This document shows, one piece after another, positions 13,600-20,634 of a stretch of 22,181 nucleotides of DNA. The stretch is from a virus. The notes beneath the pieces were generated by a model. That model did not search any database. It saw only the letters and a program-made list of their open reading frames with translations, and was not told the origin of the DNA. A program made the position numbers and the translations under genes. Where the stretch lies: positions 1 to 22,181 of the IMG/VR virus record IMGVR_UViG_3300006928_000105; one strand, given 5' to 3'. Position 1 is the stretch's first letter; each line of letters begins with the position of its first letter.

Positions 13600-14019
13600 A
13601 TGGCTTTACCAACAAAAAAAACTTTAACTAGAGGAAAAGTAAGTGTAAGAAACGAAAACTTTGAAAGAGTTTTGGTTGATGAAAGTGATGAAGAATTAGC
13701 TCTTCGTCAAAGTTTGCATAATGCATATATAGAAAATTATGTTGAAAATACAATTAATAGTTTTAACACTATGATTGATGACGTTCATAAGTCTTTTGAT
13801 TGGACTCAGTTGGTTGACACCACTTTAACAGAAGACTCTCAAAAAAAATTTACAGATTATAGAGCTAATTTAAAAAAAATAGGAAAGAAATATTTTAATG
13901 CTAAAAACGAACCTTTAGATGTTAAAGATAATTTTTGGAATGAAGGTTTTCCTATGGGAACTCTTATTCCAGAACCACCAACCCCAGAATATAAACCAGA
14001 AGAAGAAGAAGAGGAGTAA
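13600..14019 (+). CDS. Probable tail-fibre assembly chaperone, 139 aa
   Basis: Residues 67-94 (DWTQLVDTTLTEDSQKKFTDYRANLKKI) carry the pattern DWTQLxDxxLxxxxKxxxxxYRxxLxxI, which is diagnostic in my experience of the phage tail assembly chaperone family (the small proteins encoded beside tail fibre genes). The N-terminal half is helical and charged (residues 25-65), and the protein ends in a Pro-rich acidic tail (EPPTPEYKPEEEEEE) that could be a flexible or binding segment. It directly follows the three fibre-tip genes and precedes two further fibre-type genes, exactly where such a chaperone is usually found. Chaperoning of fibre trimerisation is the likely role. Confidence 0.75.
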   Translation: MALPTKKTLTRGKVSVRNENFERVLVDESDEELALRQSLHNAYIENYVENTINSFNTMIDDVHKSFDWTQLVDTTLTEDSQKKFTDYRANLKKIGKKYFNAKNEPLDVKDNFWNEGFPMGTLIPEPPTPEYKPEEEEEE

Positions 14020-14064
14020 AATCAAATACTCGTATTTTCTTAAAGAATAGGATAATATAAAAAA

Positions 14065-15426
14065 ATGTTTGGTTTTAGTTCATTTGCACAAGATACCTTT
14101 GCATCATCAGGGTCAGGTCCTGTTAGTGTTACCGTTGATGCGACTGGAGTTGTTGGCACACTTACATTAGGAAATGAAACAACATCATTTGACATGGTGT
14201 TTGATGTTACAGGATTTAATTTACAAACATCACTGGGAACTCCTCTTGTATTCGAGGGTACCACTGCAACTATTACACCTTTAAATGCCTTACAGTCATC
14301 TCTTGGAAACATTACTGTCTTCACAGGAATGTTTGTTAATGTAAACAATACAAATCTTTTAATGACAGCAGAACTTGGTAATGCTGAAGCCAATTTACCT
14401 GTTCTTATAAATGCTACGTCACCAGGTGCTTTAACAGCTAATTTAGGTCAAGAAACAGTTATTGCTGGTAGTGTTACAGCTAAACCAAGACAAGATGAAA
14501 CATTTAATGTAACCGTTGCAAATGGTGGTAGTGGTAATGTTTATTACATGAATTACTTTAAGCAGACTACCGTTGATAGTTTGCATCCTCCATTTACATA
14601 TAGATTTGATCAATCTGATTCTAGCAATGGTAATCATCCTTTAAGATTTTCTACAGTACCTGATGGTACACACGCAAGTAATGAAACATTTACCATTACC
14701 GTACAAAATGTTAATGGAGCAAATAAGTATTTTGTTAATGGCGTTCAACAACAAATGCCTATTGCCTTAAAAAAAGGCTCAACCTATAAATTTGATCAAT
14801 CGGACAATACTAACAGTAATCATCCATTAAGACTTTCTACAACAGATAATGGCACTTGGGCTGGCGGATCAGAATATACTGACGGAGTTACAGTAGTAGG
14901 AGTACCCGGTCAAACTGGTGCTTATACACAAATTGTTGTAGCTAATAACGCTCCGTCTCAACTTTATACTTATTGCACTAATCATAGTGGTATGGGCTTT
15001 GGTGTTCCAATTACAGAAGGTGTTGAGTATACAACAGGAGTTGTTAAAAACGGTGTGCCGGGAAATCCTGGTGCTTATGTAGAGATAACACTAGCAGATG
15101 ATACACCACAGCTGTATATATATTGTCAAAATCATAGTGGAATGGGCTTTAAGCTTGATCAAGATTATAATGCTGAAATTATTGGAACAACTCAATTAAA
15201 TAGTGTAATAATACAATCATCAGTATTTATTCAGGTTACAAATGCTGATTTAGATACATTTGCTGAACTAGCGGATGCATCAACGATAATAGTTTCTGGT
15301 TCGGCATTAGTAAGTCCAACAGGCGTGTCGGCTACAGGATTTATTTCTTCGAGTGACCCAGCTGTTAATGTTTGGGCCGTTATAAATGATTCACAAACGC
15401 CTGGATGGACGGAGATAGCAGCATAA
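14065..15426 (+). CDS. Virion protein with nested cupredoxin-like domains, 453 aa
   Basis: The start (MFGFSSFAQDTF) resembles phage structural proteins opening FGFSxFAxxxF. Residues 30-138 hold five degenerate repeats of about 23 residues, each marked by an LG pair (residues 35, 57, 80, 104, 127). Residues 143-362 hold two cupredoxin-like domains: the signature FDQSDxxNxNHPLRxST occurs at 181-197 and 243-259, and YxYCxNHSGMGF at 301-312 and 351-362. The order is first half, first half, second half, second half, so one domain appears inserted in the other. His191/His253 plus Cys304-His307-Met310 and Cys354-His357-Met360 are the expected copper ligands of such folds. The C-terminus ends VNVWAVINDSQTPGWTEIAA, a pattern typical of phage structural proteins. 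The role (adhesion, virion surface) is inferred. Confidence 0.78.
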   Translation: MFGFSSFAQDTFASSGSGPVSVTVDATGVVGTLTLGNETTSFDMVFDVTGFNLQTSLGTPLVFEGTTATITPLNALQSSLGNITVFTGMFVNVNNTNLLMTAELGNAEANLPVLINATSPGALTANLGQETVIAGSVTAKPRQDETFNVTVANGGSGNVYYMNYFKQTTVDSLHPPFTYRFDQSDSSNGNHPLRFSTVPDGTHASNETFTITVQNVNGANKYFVNGVQQQMPIALKKGSTYKFDQSDNTNSNHPLRLSTTDNGTWAGGSEYTDGVTVVGVPGQTGAYTQIVVANNAPSQLYTYCTNHSGMGFGVPITEGVEYTTGVVKNGVPGNPGAYVEITLADDTPQLYIYCQNHSGMGFKLDQDYNAEIIGTTQLNSVIIQSSVFIQVTNADLDTFAELADASTIIVSGSALVSPTGVSATGFISSSDPAVNVWAVINDSQTPGWTEIAA

Positions 15427-16871
15427 TGGCAAGTACATATTCAAATTCTTTACGATTAGAACTTATGGCAACCGGAGAACAAGCTGGTACTTGGGGTTCA
15501 ACTACTAATAGAAACTTAGGAACTTTGTTGGAACAAGCAATTTCTGGTGTAGAAACAATAACAATTACTGGAAATACAACTCTTTCAACTAATAACGGAC
15601 AAGTAGATCAATCAAGAAATGCAGTTTTAGAAGTTAATGGGTCAATAGGCTCTGCTGCTTCTATATTTATTCCTGCTCAAGAAAAAATATATATTGTTAA
15701 AAATTCTACAGTAGGTGGTCACGATATAAATGTACAGGTTGCTGGACCTACAGGTTCTGCTGTAGCTATTCCTAATGGAAAAACAGGTATTGTTTATAGT
15801 ACAGGGTCAAACGTTAATTTAGCTTCTAATTTTGCAGATACTTTTGATATGGGTAATATACGCATTACAGGAAATACAATTAGTTCTACTAATACAAATG
15901 GTAATATTGCTATTGAACCTAATGGTAATGGCACCGTAAATGTAAGTAAAAATTTAAACGCTGCAAGTAACTTTACAGTAACAGGAGTAACAACTCTTAA
16001 CGGAAACACAACAATTGGTGATAATACATCTGATATAACAACAATTAATAGTAACACTATAACTACCCCTAATGGTCTAAATTTTGACACAAACACTCTT
16101 GTTTTAAATCAAGCAAATAATCGTATAGGTATAGGCCAACAAAATCCTTCATCTTCACTACATGTTTCTGGAAGAACTATAACGGATGACTTAACTATTG
16201 GTGGTACTGGTGGTTATCAATTACCAAGTAGTTCTGGAACAACTAGTCAAATCTTACAAATGAACAGTTCTGGTAATATGCAATTTGTTGATATTGGTAG
16301 TATTGGTGCATGGTCTACTGTAGGAAAAGCTACTAGTGCTGGTGCAAACTCTATGACAGTTTTTAGTGCTACAAGTTATGATATTTATTGGGCTGTATTT
16401 AGACTTCTTTATGATACTTCTATCGCCACTGATTTTAGAGTTGGTTTAGTAGATTCTGGGGGAACAAGAGTTTCTGCTAGTAATATATTTAATAATAGTT
16501 ATATCTATCAAGATGTTTCCAGTGCTGGAACTGTTAGCTCTACAGCTGTTAAAGTTTCTGGTGTTGCTGATGCTATTATTGCCTCATCACCCGCTCCAAG
16601 TTCAAGCACAGAAGTTGTTGTCGAAGGTACAGTGTATTTAGTGCGTGCGCCAGGATATAGCACTGGTCAAAACTATTATGGAAATGCTCAAGCAACTTCT
16701 ACAAAAGACGGTGGTGCTTCTGGCAATATAGATCAAACAACTCAGAGTTATTTTAAAGAAGCATCTGCAAACTCTACTGCTGTTTTTGGTTTAATATTTA
16801 CACAACAAGGTGGTAATACTTTAAAATCAGGATCTCGTGTAGATGTTTATGGTGCATCTTTCCCATCATAA
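15426..16871 (+). CDS. Tail fibre protein, 481 aa
   Basis: I start at ATG 15426, which overlaps the preceding stop as TAATG; the ATG at 15405 would add seven residues inside the upstream gene. Residues 1-45 (MASTYSNSLRLELMATGEQAGTWGSTTNRNLGTLLEQAISG) are a classic phage fibre N-terminal domain (STYSxxLRLELxATGExxGTWGxxTNxNL). Residues 45-260 are an Asn/Thr/Gly-rich beta-helical-looking shaft. Residues 264-288 carry the linker YQLPSSSG...NSSGNMQFV shared with the other fibres here. Residues 293-481 form a C-terminal beta domain ending GSRVDVYGASFPS, similar in ending to jelly-roll fibre tips. It probably trimerises and mediates host contact, perhaps with the chaperone encoded at 13600. Confidence 0.8.
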   Translation: MASTYSNSLRLELMATGEQAGTWGSTTNRNLGTLLEQAISGVETITITGNTTLSTNNGQVDQSRNAVLEVNGSIGSAASIFIPAQEKIYIVKNSTVGGHDINVQVAGPTGSAVAIPNGKTGIVYSTGSNVNLASNFADTFDMGNIRITGNTISSTNTNGNIAIEPNGNGTVNVSKNLNAASNFTVTGVTTLNGNTTIGDNTSDITTINSNTITTPNGLNFDTNTLVLNQANNRIGIGQQNPSSSLHVSGRTITDDLTIGGTGGYQLPSSSGTTSQILQMNSSGNMQFVDIGSIGAWSTVGKATSAGANSMTVFSATSYDIYWAVFRLLYDTSIATDFRVGLVDSGGTRVSASNIFNNSYIYQDVSSAGTVSSTAVKVSGVADAIIASSPAPSSSTEVVVEGTVYLVRAPGYSTGQNYYGNAQATSTKDGGASGNIDQTTQSYFKEASANSTAVFGLIFTQQGGNTLKSGSRVDVYGASFPS

Positions 16872-16879
16872 GGTGACTA

Positions 16880-18964
16880 ATGGCGTTAGAAAATATACAG
16901 TTTAAACAAGGTGTTGTAAAAGATGGCACACGTTACACCAATAAAGGCGGTTGGTACGATTCAGATAAAGTAAGATTTCGTTATGGTTTTCCAGAAAAAA
17001 TAGGTGGATGGGAAAAAAGAGGTAACTCAACTTTTCAAGGCATTTGCCGTAGTTTAAATCAGTGGGCTGCTATTGATGGTTCACAGTTTATTGGTGTTGG
17101 AACTAATTTAAAATTTTATATTTCTGTTGGTGAAGCTTATAATGATATCACACCTATTCGATCAACTGGAAACATTAACAATCCTTTTACAACAACAAGT
17201 GGATCAACCTTAGTAAATGTTACCGATACGGGACATAATGCTCAAGCTAATGACTTTGTTACTTTTTCTGGGTCAAGTGCTGTTGGTGGTATAGCTGCCG
17301 CTGATTTTAACAAAGAACAACAAATTGTAACTGTTATTGATAATGATAATTATACAATAAATGTAGATAATGCAGCTAGCTCTAACGCTGGACCTGGCGG
17401 TGGAACGGTTACAGCGACGTATCAAATAAACACAGGATCAACAGATTATACAGCTGGTGTAGGTTTTGGAGCTGGTTTTTGGGGTGGAACACAAATAGGT
17501 GTTGCGACAACAGTTTCTACAGGAACTACATCTAACTCTGCAACTACAATAAATGCATCATCTACAACTGGTTTTACAACAAACGGAACAATACTTATTG
17601 GAGAAGAATTAGTAACTTACACAGGAAAAACAGCTGGAAGTTTTACAGGTTGTACACGAGGTCAATCTGGAACTACAGCAGCTTCTCATAGTGCAAGTAC
17701 AACTATACAACAAGCTGATACTTTTATTGGATGGGGTAATGCGGCAACATCATTGACTGATGGTCAACAATTACGTTTATGGGGTAAAGATAATTTTGGT
17801 GAAGATTTAGTCTTTAACGTACAAAATGGTGGTGTTTATTATTGGGATAAATCAACCAATGTAACATCAAGAGCAATACCTTTGTCTACTATACCGGGTG
17901 CTGATTCTCAAGCACCTACTTTTGCTACACAAGTTCTTGTAAGTGAATTAGGAAAACATGTTGTTTGTTTAGGGGCCAATCCTGTTGGCTCAACAACGCA
18001 AGACCCTATGTTAATTAGATGGTCTGACACAGAAAATCCATCTACATGGGAAGTTCTTAATGGTAATTCCGCTGGTGATTATAGATTATCTTCTGGCAGT
18101 AAAATTATTGGAGCAATAAAAACAAGACAAGAAATTATTATTTGGACCGACACTTCTTTATATGCCATGTCTTATACTGGTACTAACTTTGTGTTTAGTT
18201 TTAGTTTAATAGCTGAAGGTACTTCTATTATTAGTCCTAATGCTGCTGTTAACGCTAATAACGTTATTTACTTTGCTGACAATGAAAACTTCTATGTGTA
18301 TGACGGCAGTGTTCGTACGCTTCCATGTACTGTAAGAAATTATGTTTTTGATGATATTAATATATCACAACGTTATAAAATATTTGCTGGTCGTAATGAA
18401 AACTTTAATGAAGTTTCTTGGTATTATCCAAGCGCTGACTCTACTGAAGTAAATCGCTATGTTACATTTAACTATGTTGATAATACTTGGGTTGTAGGAA
18501 CTTTAGACAGAACTGCTTGGGATGATGTAGGAACGTCAGTAACTAATCCAATTGCTGCTGGCACAAATAACTACTTATATAATCAAGAAACAGGTGACGA
18601 TGATGATGGATCACCTATGATAGCCTTTATAGAATCAAGTGATGTTGACATAGGTGCTGGTAATCAAATTATGTTTATAAGACGTATTTTACCTGATGTA
18701 TTTTTTTACGGAACAAATGCTACTCAGTCTTTAGATTTAACGGTAAAAGTTAGAGACTTTGGCTCTAGTTTAAATCAACCAACAACAGACCAAACATTTA
18801 CTTTTCAAACAAACGCTTCTAATACTGGAGATACTGGAAGCCAAGAATTATATTCACGCATAAGGAGTAGACAAGCTATCTTTAAGTTTGAAACAAATAC
18901 ACTAGGACAGCAGTGGAGACTTGGCGGAATACGTTTAGATATGAGAGCGGACGGCAGAAGATGA
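16880..18964 (+). CDS. Tail hub / DNA-stabilisation protein, P22 gp10-like, 694 aa
   Basis: The N-terminus (FKQGVVKDGTRYTNKGGWYDSDKVRFRYGFPEKIGGW) and the core string from about residue 300 to 494 match the family of P22 gp10-like tail accessory proteins. The core string has LRLWGKDNFGEDLVFNVQNGGVYYWD, MLIRWSDTENPSTWEV, AGDYRLSSGSKIIGAIKTRQEIIIWTDTSLYAM, ISPNAAVNANNVIYFAD and FYVYDGSVRTLPCTVRNYVFDDIN. These form a beta-propeller-like hub below the adaptor and hold packaged DNA in the capsid. Two likely inserted beta modules lie at about residues 99-184 and 207-280, the second with GEELVTYTGKTAGSFTGCTRGQSGTTAASH. The gene overlaps the next one as ATGA (18961-18964). Confidence 0.82.
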   Translation: MALENIQFKQGVVKDGTRYTNKGGWYDSDKVRFRYGFPEKIGGWEKRGNSTFQGICRSLNQWAAIDGSQFIGVGTNLKFYISVGEAYNDITPIRSTGNINNPFTTTSGSTLVNVTDTGHNAQANDFVTFSGSSAVGGIAAADFNKEQQIVTVIDNDNYTINVDNAASSNAGPGGGTVTATYQINTGSTDYTAGVGFGAGFWGGTQIGVATTVSTGTTSNSATTINASSTTGFTTNGTILIGEELVTYTGKTAGSFTGCTRGQSGTTAASHSASTTIQQADTFIGWGNAATSLTDGQQLRLWGKDNFGEDLVFNVQNGGVYYWDKSTNVTSRAIPLSTIPGADSQAPTFATQVLVSELGKHVVCLGANPVGSTTQDPMLIRWSDTENPSTWEVLNGNSAGDYRLSSGSKIIGAIKTRQEIIIWTDTSLYAMSYTGTNFVFSFSLIAEGTSIISPNAAVNANNVIYFADNENFYVYDGSVRTLPCTVRNYVFDDINISQRYKIFAGRNENFNEVSWYYPSADSTEVNRYVTFNYVDNTWVVGTLDRTAWDDVGTSVTNPIAAGTNNYLYNQETGDDDDGSPMIAFIESSDVDIGAGNQIMFIRRILPDVFFYGTNATQSLDLTVKVRDFGSSLNQPTTDQTFTFQTNASNTGDTGSQELYSRIRSRQAIFKFETNTLGQQWRLGGIRLDMRADGRR

Positions 18965-19137
18965 CACAAGTACCTGAACAAGTTCTTACTAAAACAACCT
19001 TATCATTGCCAGGAGATGCATACGAACAGTCTTATTTTCGTAGGTTAGTTGGTGATATTCAAAGAATTTTTAACAGTATACAGACACCTACGGAGGCAAG
19101 AGAATCATCTGAAAGTTTTTCTTGGTTTATTAATTAA
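18961..19137 (+). CDS. Small phage protein, 58 aa, unknown function
   Basis: The open frame extends upstream into the hub gene, but ATG 18961 overlapping its stop (ATGA) is the natural start and gives MTQVPEQVLTKTTLSLPGDAYEQ... of 58 residues. The residues before it are out-of-frame readings of the hub gene. The protein is soluble, with a probable helix (YEQSYFRRLVGDIQRIFNSIQTP) and a C-terminal SFSWFIN. Its stop overlaps the next ATG (TAATG). Coupled on both sides, it is probably made in a fixed ratio with the hub and the 109-aa protein and may be a hub-associated or assembly factor. I do not recognise a family. Confidence 0.62.
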   Translation: MTQVPEQVLTKTTLSLPGDAYEQSYFRRLVGDIQRIFNSIQTPTEARESSESFSWFIN

Positions 19138-19466
19138 TGGCAAGTGCTTACTTAAATGTTGTTAAAAATGGTTTAAGTTCTGGTAATACGGATATTTATG
19201 TTTGTCCAACTGGTGGACAAGCTATCATTAAAGTAGTAAATATATATAATACCACTGGTGGTGCTGTTAATTCTACTGTAAGTGTCTTTGACAGTTCTAC
19301 AAACACGACAGGTATATGGGATACGAGTTCAGTTGCTGCAACAACGCAAGAAGGAGTTCTTCAAAACGGAGAAGTTATTAACCTGGAAGCAGGTGATAAA
19401 TTAATAATTAATGCTGGTACAGGAACAGCACTAGATGTTATTGTATCATTATTGCAGATAACGTGA
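19137..19466 (+). CDS. Small probable virion structural protein, 109 aa
   Basis: A beta-rich protein with strand segments AYLNVVKNGLSS, IYVCPTGGQAIIKVVNIYNTTGG, STVSVFDSSTNTTGIW and a clear C-terminal beta pattern NGEVINLEAGDKLIINAGTGTALDVIVSLLQIT. The LEAGDKLxxxA ending recurs in small phage surface or neck proteins and reads like a cupin/jelly-roll or immunoglobulin-like fold, but this is a composition-based guess. A single Cys (residue 23) sits in the second strand region. It is coupled by TAATG to the 58-aa gene and followed after 7 nt by the large internal-protein candidate. Function unassigned. Confidence 0.62.
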   Translation: MASAYLNVVKNGLSSGNTDIYVCPTGGQAIIKVVNIYNTTGGAVNSTVSVFDSSTNTTGIWDTSSVAATTQEGVLQNGEVINLEAGDKLIINAGTGTALDVIVSLLQIT

Positions 19467-19473
19467 GGATTTC

Positions 19474-20634
19474 ATGAGCTGGATAACAGATTTATTTACT
19501 GACATAGGAACATACGGAAGAGAATTTATAGACCCTGAAAATCTCGCTAAATCTTTAGGAACAGCTGGTGTCATGTCTTTATTTGGTGGCAACAGTGATG
19601 ATTTCGCAAGAAACTTTTTAATGACTAACTTAGGAAGAACTATTGGCGGAGTAAGAAAAGGTAAAAAACCAACACCTAAAAGTTTATTACAACAATACAA
19701 TCAATTAACTCCTACTCAAAAACAACAATATGTAAGTAATTTTGAGTCTGGCAATCTTTCTGAAAAACAATTTAATGATTATAAAAATCTTTTTGGAGGT
19801 CAAGGTTCGGGAACGTCTTACGAAGATTATGTAAAAGTATATGGTAACAAACCAGCATTAAGCGGTCCTCCTCCTATGAATCCTGATCCATTTAATCAAA
19901 ATCAAGACCCTTATGGCGGTTCATTGCAAAACGCATCTTTTAGTCCAGCTAGTCAAACAACAATATCAGGTGGTAGCGAGGTGGCTGAGGTTACAAATTA
20001 TGATCCTGCTGGTTTATTTGGTAGTTCGGCGCCAACAACAGGGATTGCATCTGTGCAGCAACAAGGTCCAATGGGAACACAATTTACTACAGAAAAAGTA
20101 CCGGGTGGAACAATTTTAACCAACTCTTCTACTGGATTAACAATTTTTTCTGAAGCAGGTACTGGAGCAAAAACTGTTTTAACGCAAGCAACAAAAAAAG
20201 CTCCAGGTTTTGGAGAAGGGATAGGATATTTTGCAGACAGGTTAGAAAAATATCCTCAAATAGCAATAGGTGAAGAAATTCTAAAAAAATTAAATCCTGA
20301 CTATTTTGAAAAAAGAGACTTTCAACAAGAAGCTGAGGATAGAGATAAAAGATTAAGAAATGAATTTAGAAGAGAAACATTAGATCCTGCAAGAGGTGGT
20401 TTTTCAAGAACTATGAGAGCAAGGCGTTATGCTTCTGGAGGCATAGCTGACTTACGATCTGGTGGTGCAGCTAATGGTCCAGGAACTGGTACTAGCGATT
20501 CTATTCCGGCACGATTATCAGATGGTGAGTTTGTTATGACTGCTGAAGCCGTAAGGAATATGGGTAACGGTTCAAGAGAAAAAGGTACACAAAAAATGTA
20601 TGACCTTATGAATAACCTTGAAAGGAGAATGTAA
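19474..20634 (+). CDS. Virion-associated protein, probably an internal/ejection protein, 386 aa
   Basis: The N-terminus (MSWITDLFTDIGTYGREFIDPENLAKSLGTAGVMSLFGG) contains a hydrophobic/amphipathic helix. Residues 66-160 are Gln/Asn/Pro-rich and probably disordered, with basic patches. Residues 335-354 hold GPGTGTSDSIPARLSDGEFV, followed by MTAEAVRNMGNGSREKGTQKMYDLM to the end. I recall this C-terminal motif from many marine phage virion or tail proteins, including tape-measure-like proteins. In a short-tailed phage the natural equivalent is an internal or ejection protein. The stop overlaps the next ATG (TAATG), pairing it with the 363-aa protein. Assignment to ejection is contextual. Confidence 0.62.
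   Translation: MSWITDLFTDIGTYGREFIDPENLAKSLGTAGVMSLFGGNSDDFARNFLMTNLGRTIGGVRKGKKPTPKSLLQQYNQLTPTQKQQYVSNFESGNLSEKQFNDYKNLFGGQGSGTSYEDYVKVYGNKPALSGPPPMNPDPFNQNQDPYGGSLQNASFSPASQTTISGGSEVAEVTNYDPAGLFGSSAPTTGIASVQQQGPMGTQFTTEKVPGGTILTNSSTGLTIFSEAGTGAKTVLTQATKKAPGFGEGIGYFADRLEKYPQIAIGEEILKKLNPDYFEKRDFQQEAEDRDKRLRNEFRRETLDPARGGFSRTMRARRYASGGIADLRSGGAANGPGTGTSDSIPARLSDGEFVMTAEAVRNMGNGSREKGTQKMYDLMNNLERRM

Noticed and set aside
14020-14064. Possible terminator/promoter in the 45-nt gap before the cupredoxin-like gene (AAATA-CTCG-TATTT hairpin, GATAAT box)
   Set aside because: The stem is only five A-T pairs with no G-C pair and no clean U-tract, and the GATAAT has no matching -35. Such patterns arise easily in this A+T-rich sequence.
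15405-15425. Longer start (ATG 15405) for the 481-aa fibre
   Set aside because: It lies inside the preceding gene and adds seven residues ahead of the usual family N-terminus MASTYSxxLRLEL. ATG 15426 gives a TAATG junction like the others in the window.
18913-18960. Longer start (ATG 18913) for the 58-aa protein
   Set aside because: The added residues are an out-of-frame reading of the conserved hub C-terminus. The ATGA overlap at 18961 is a natural start.
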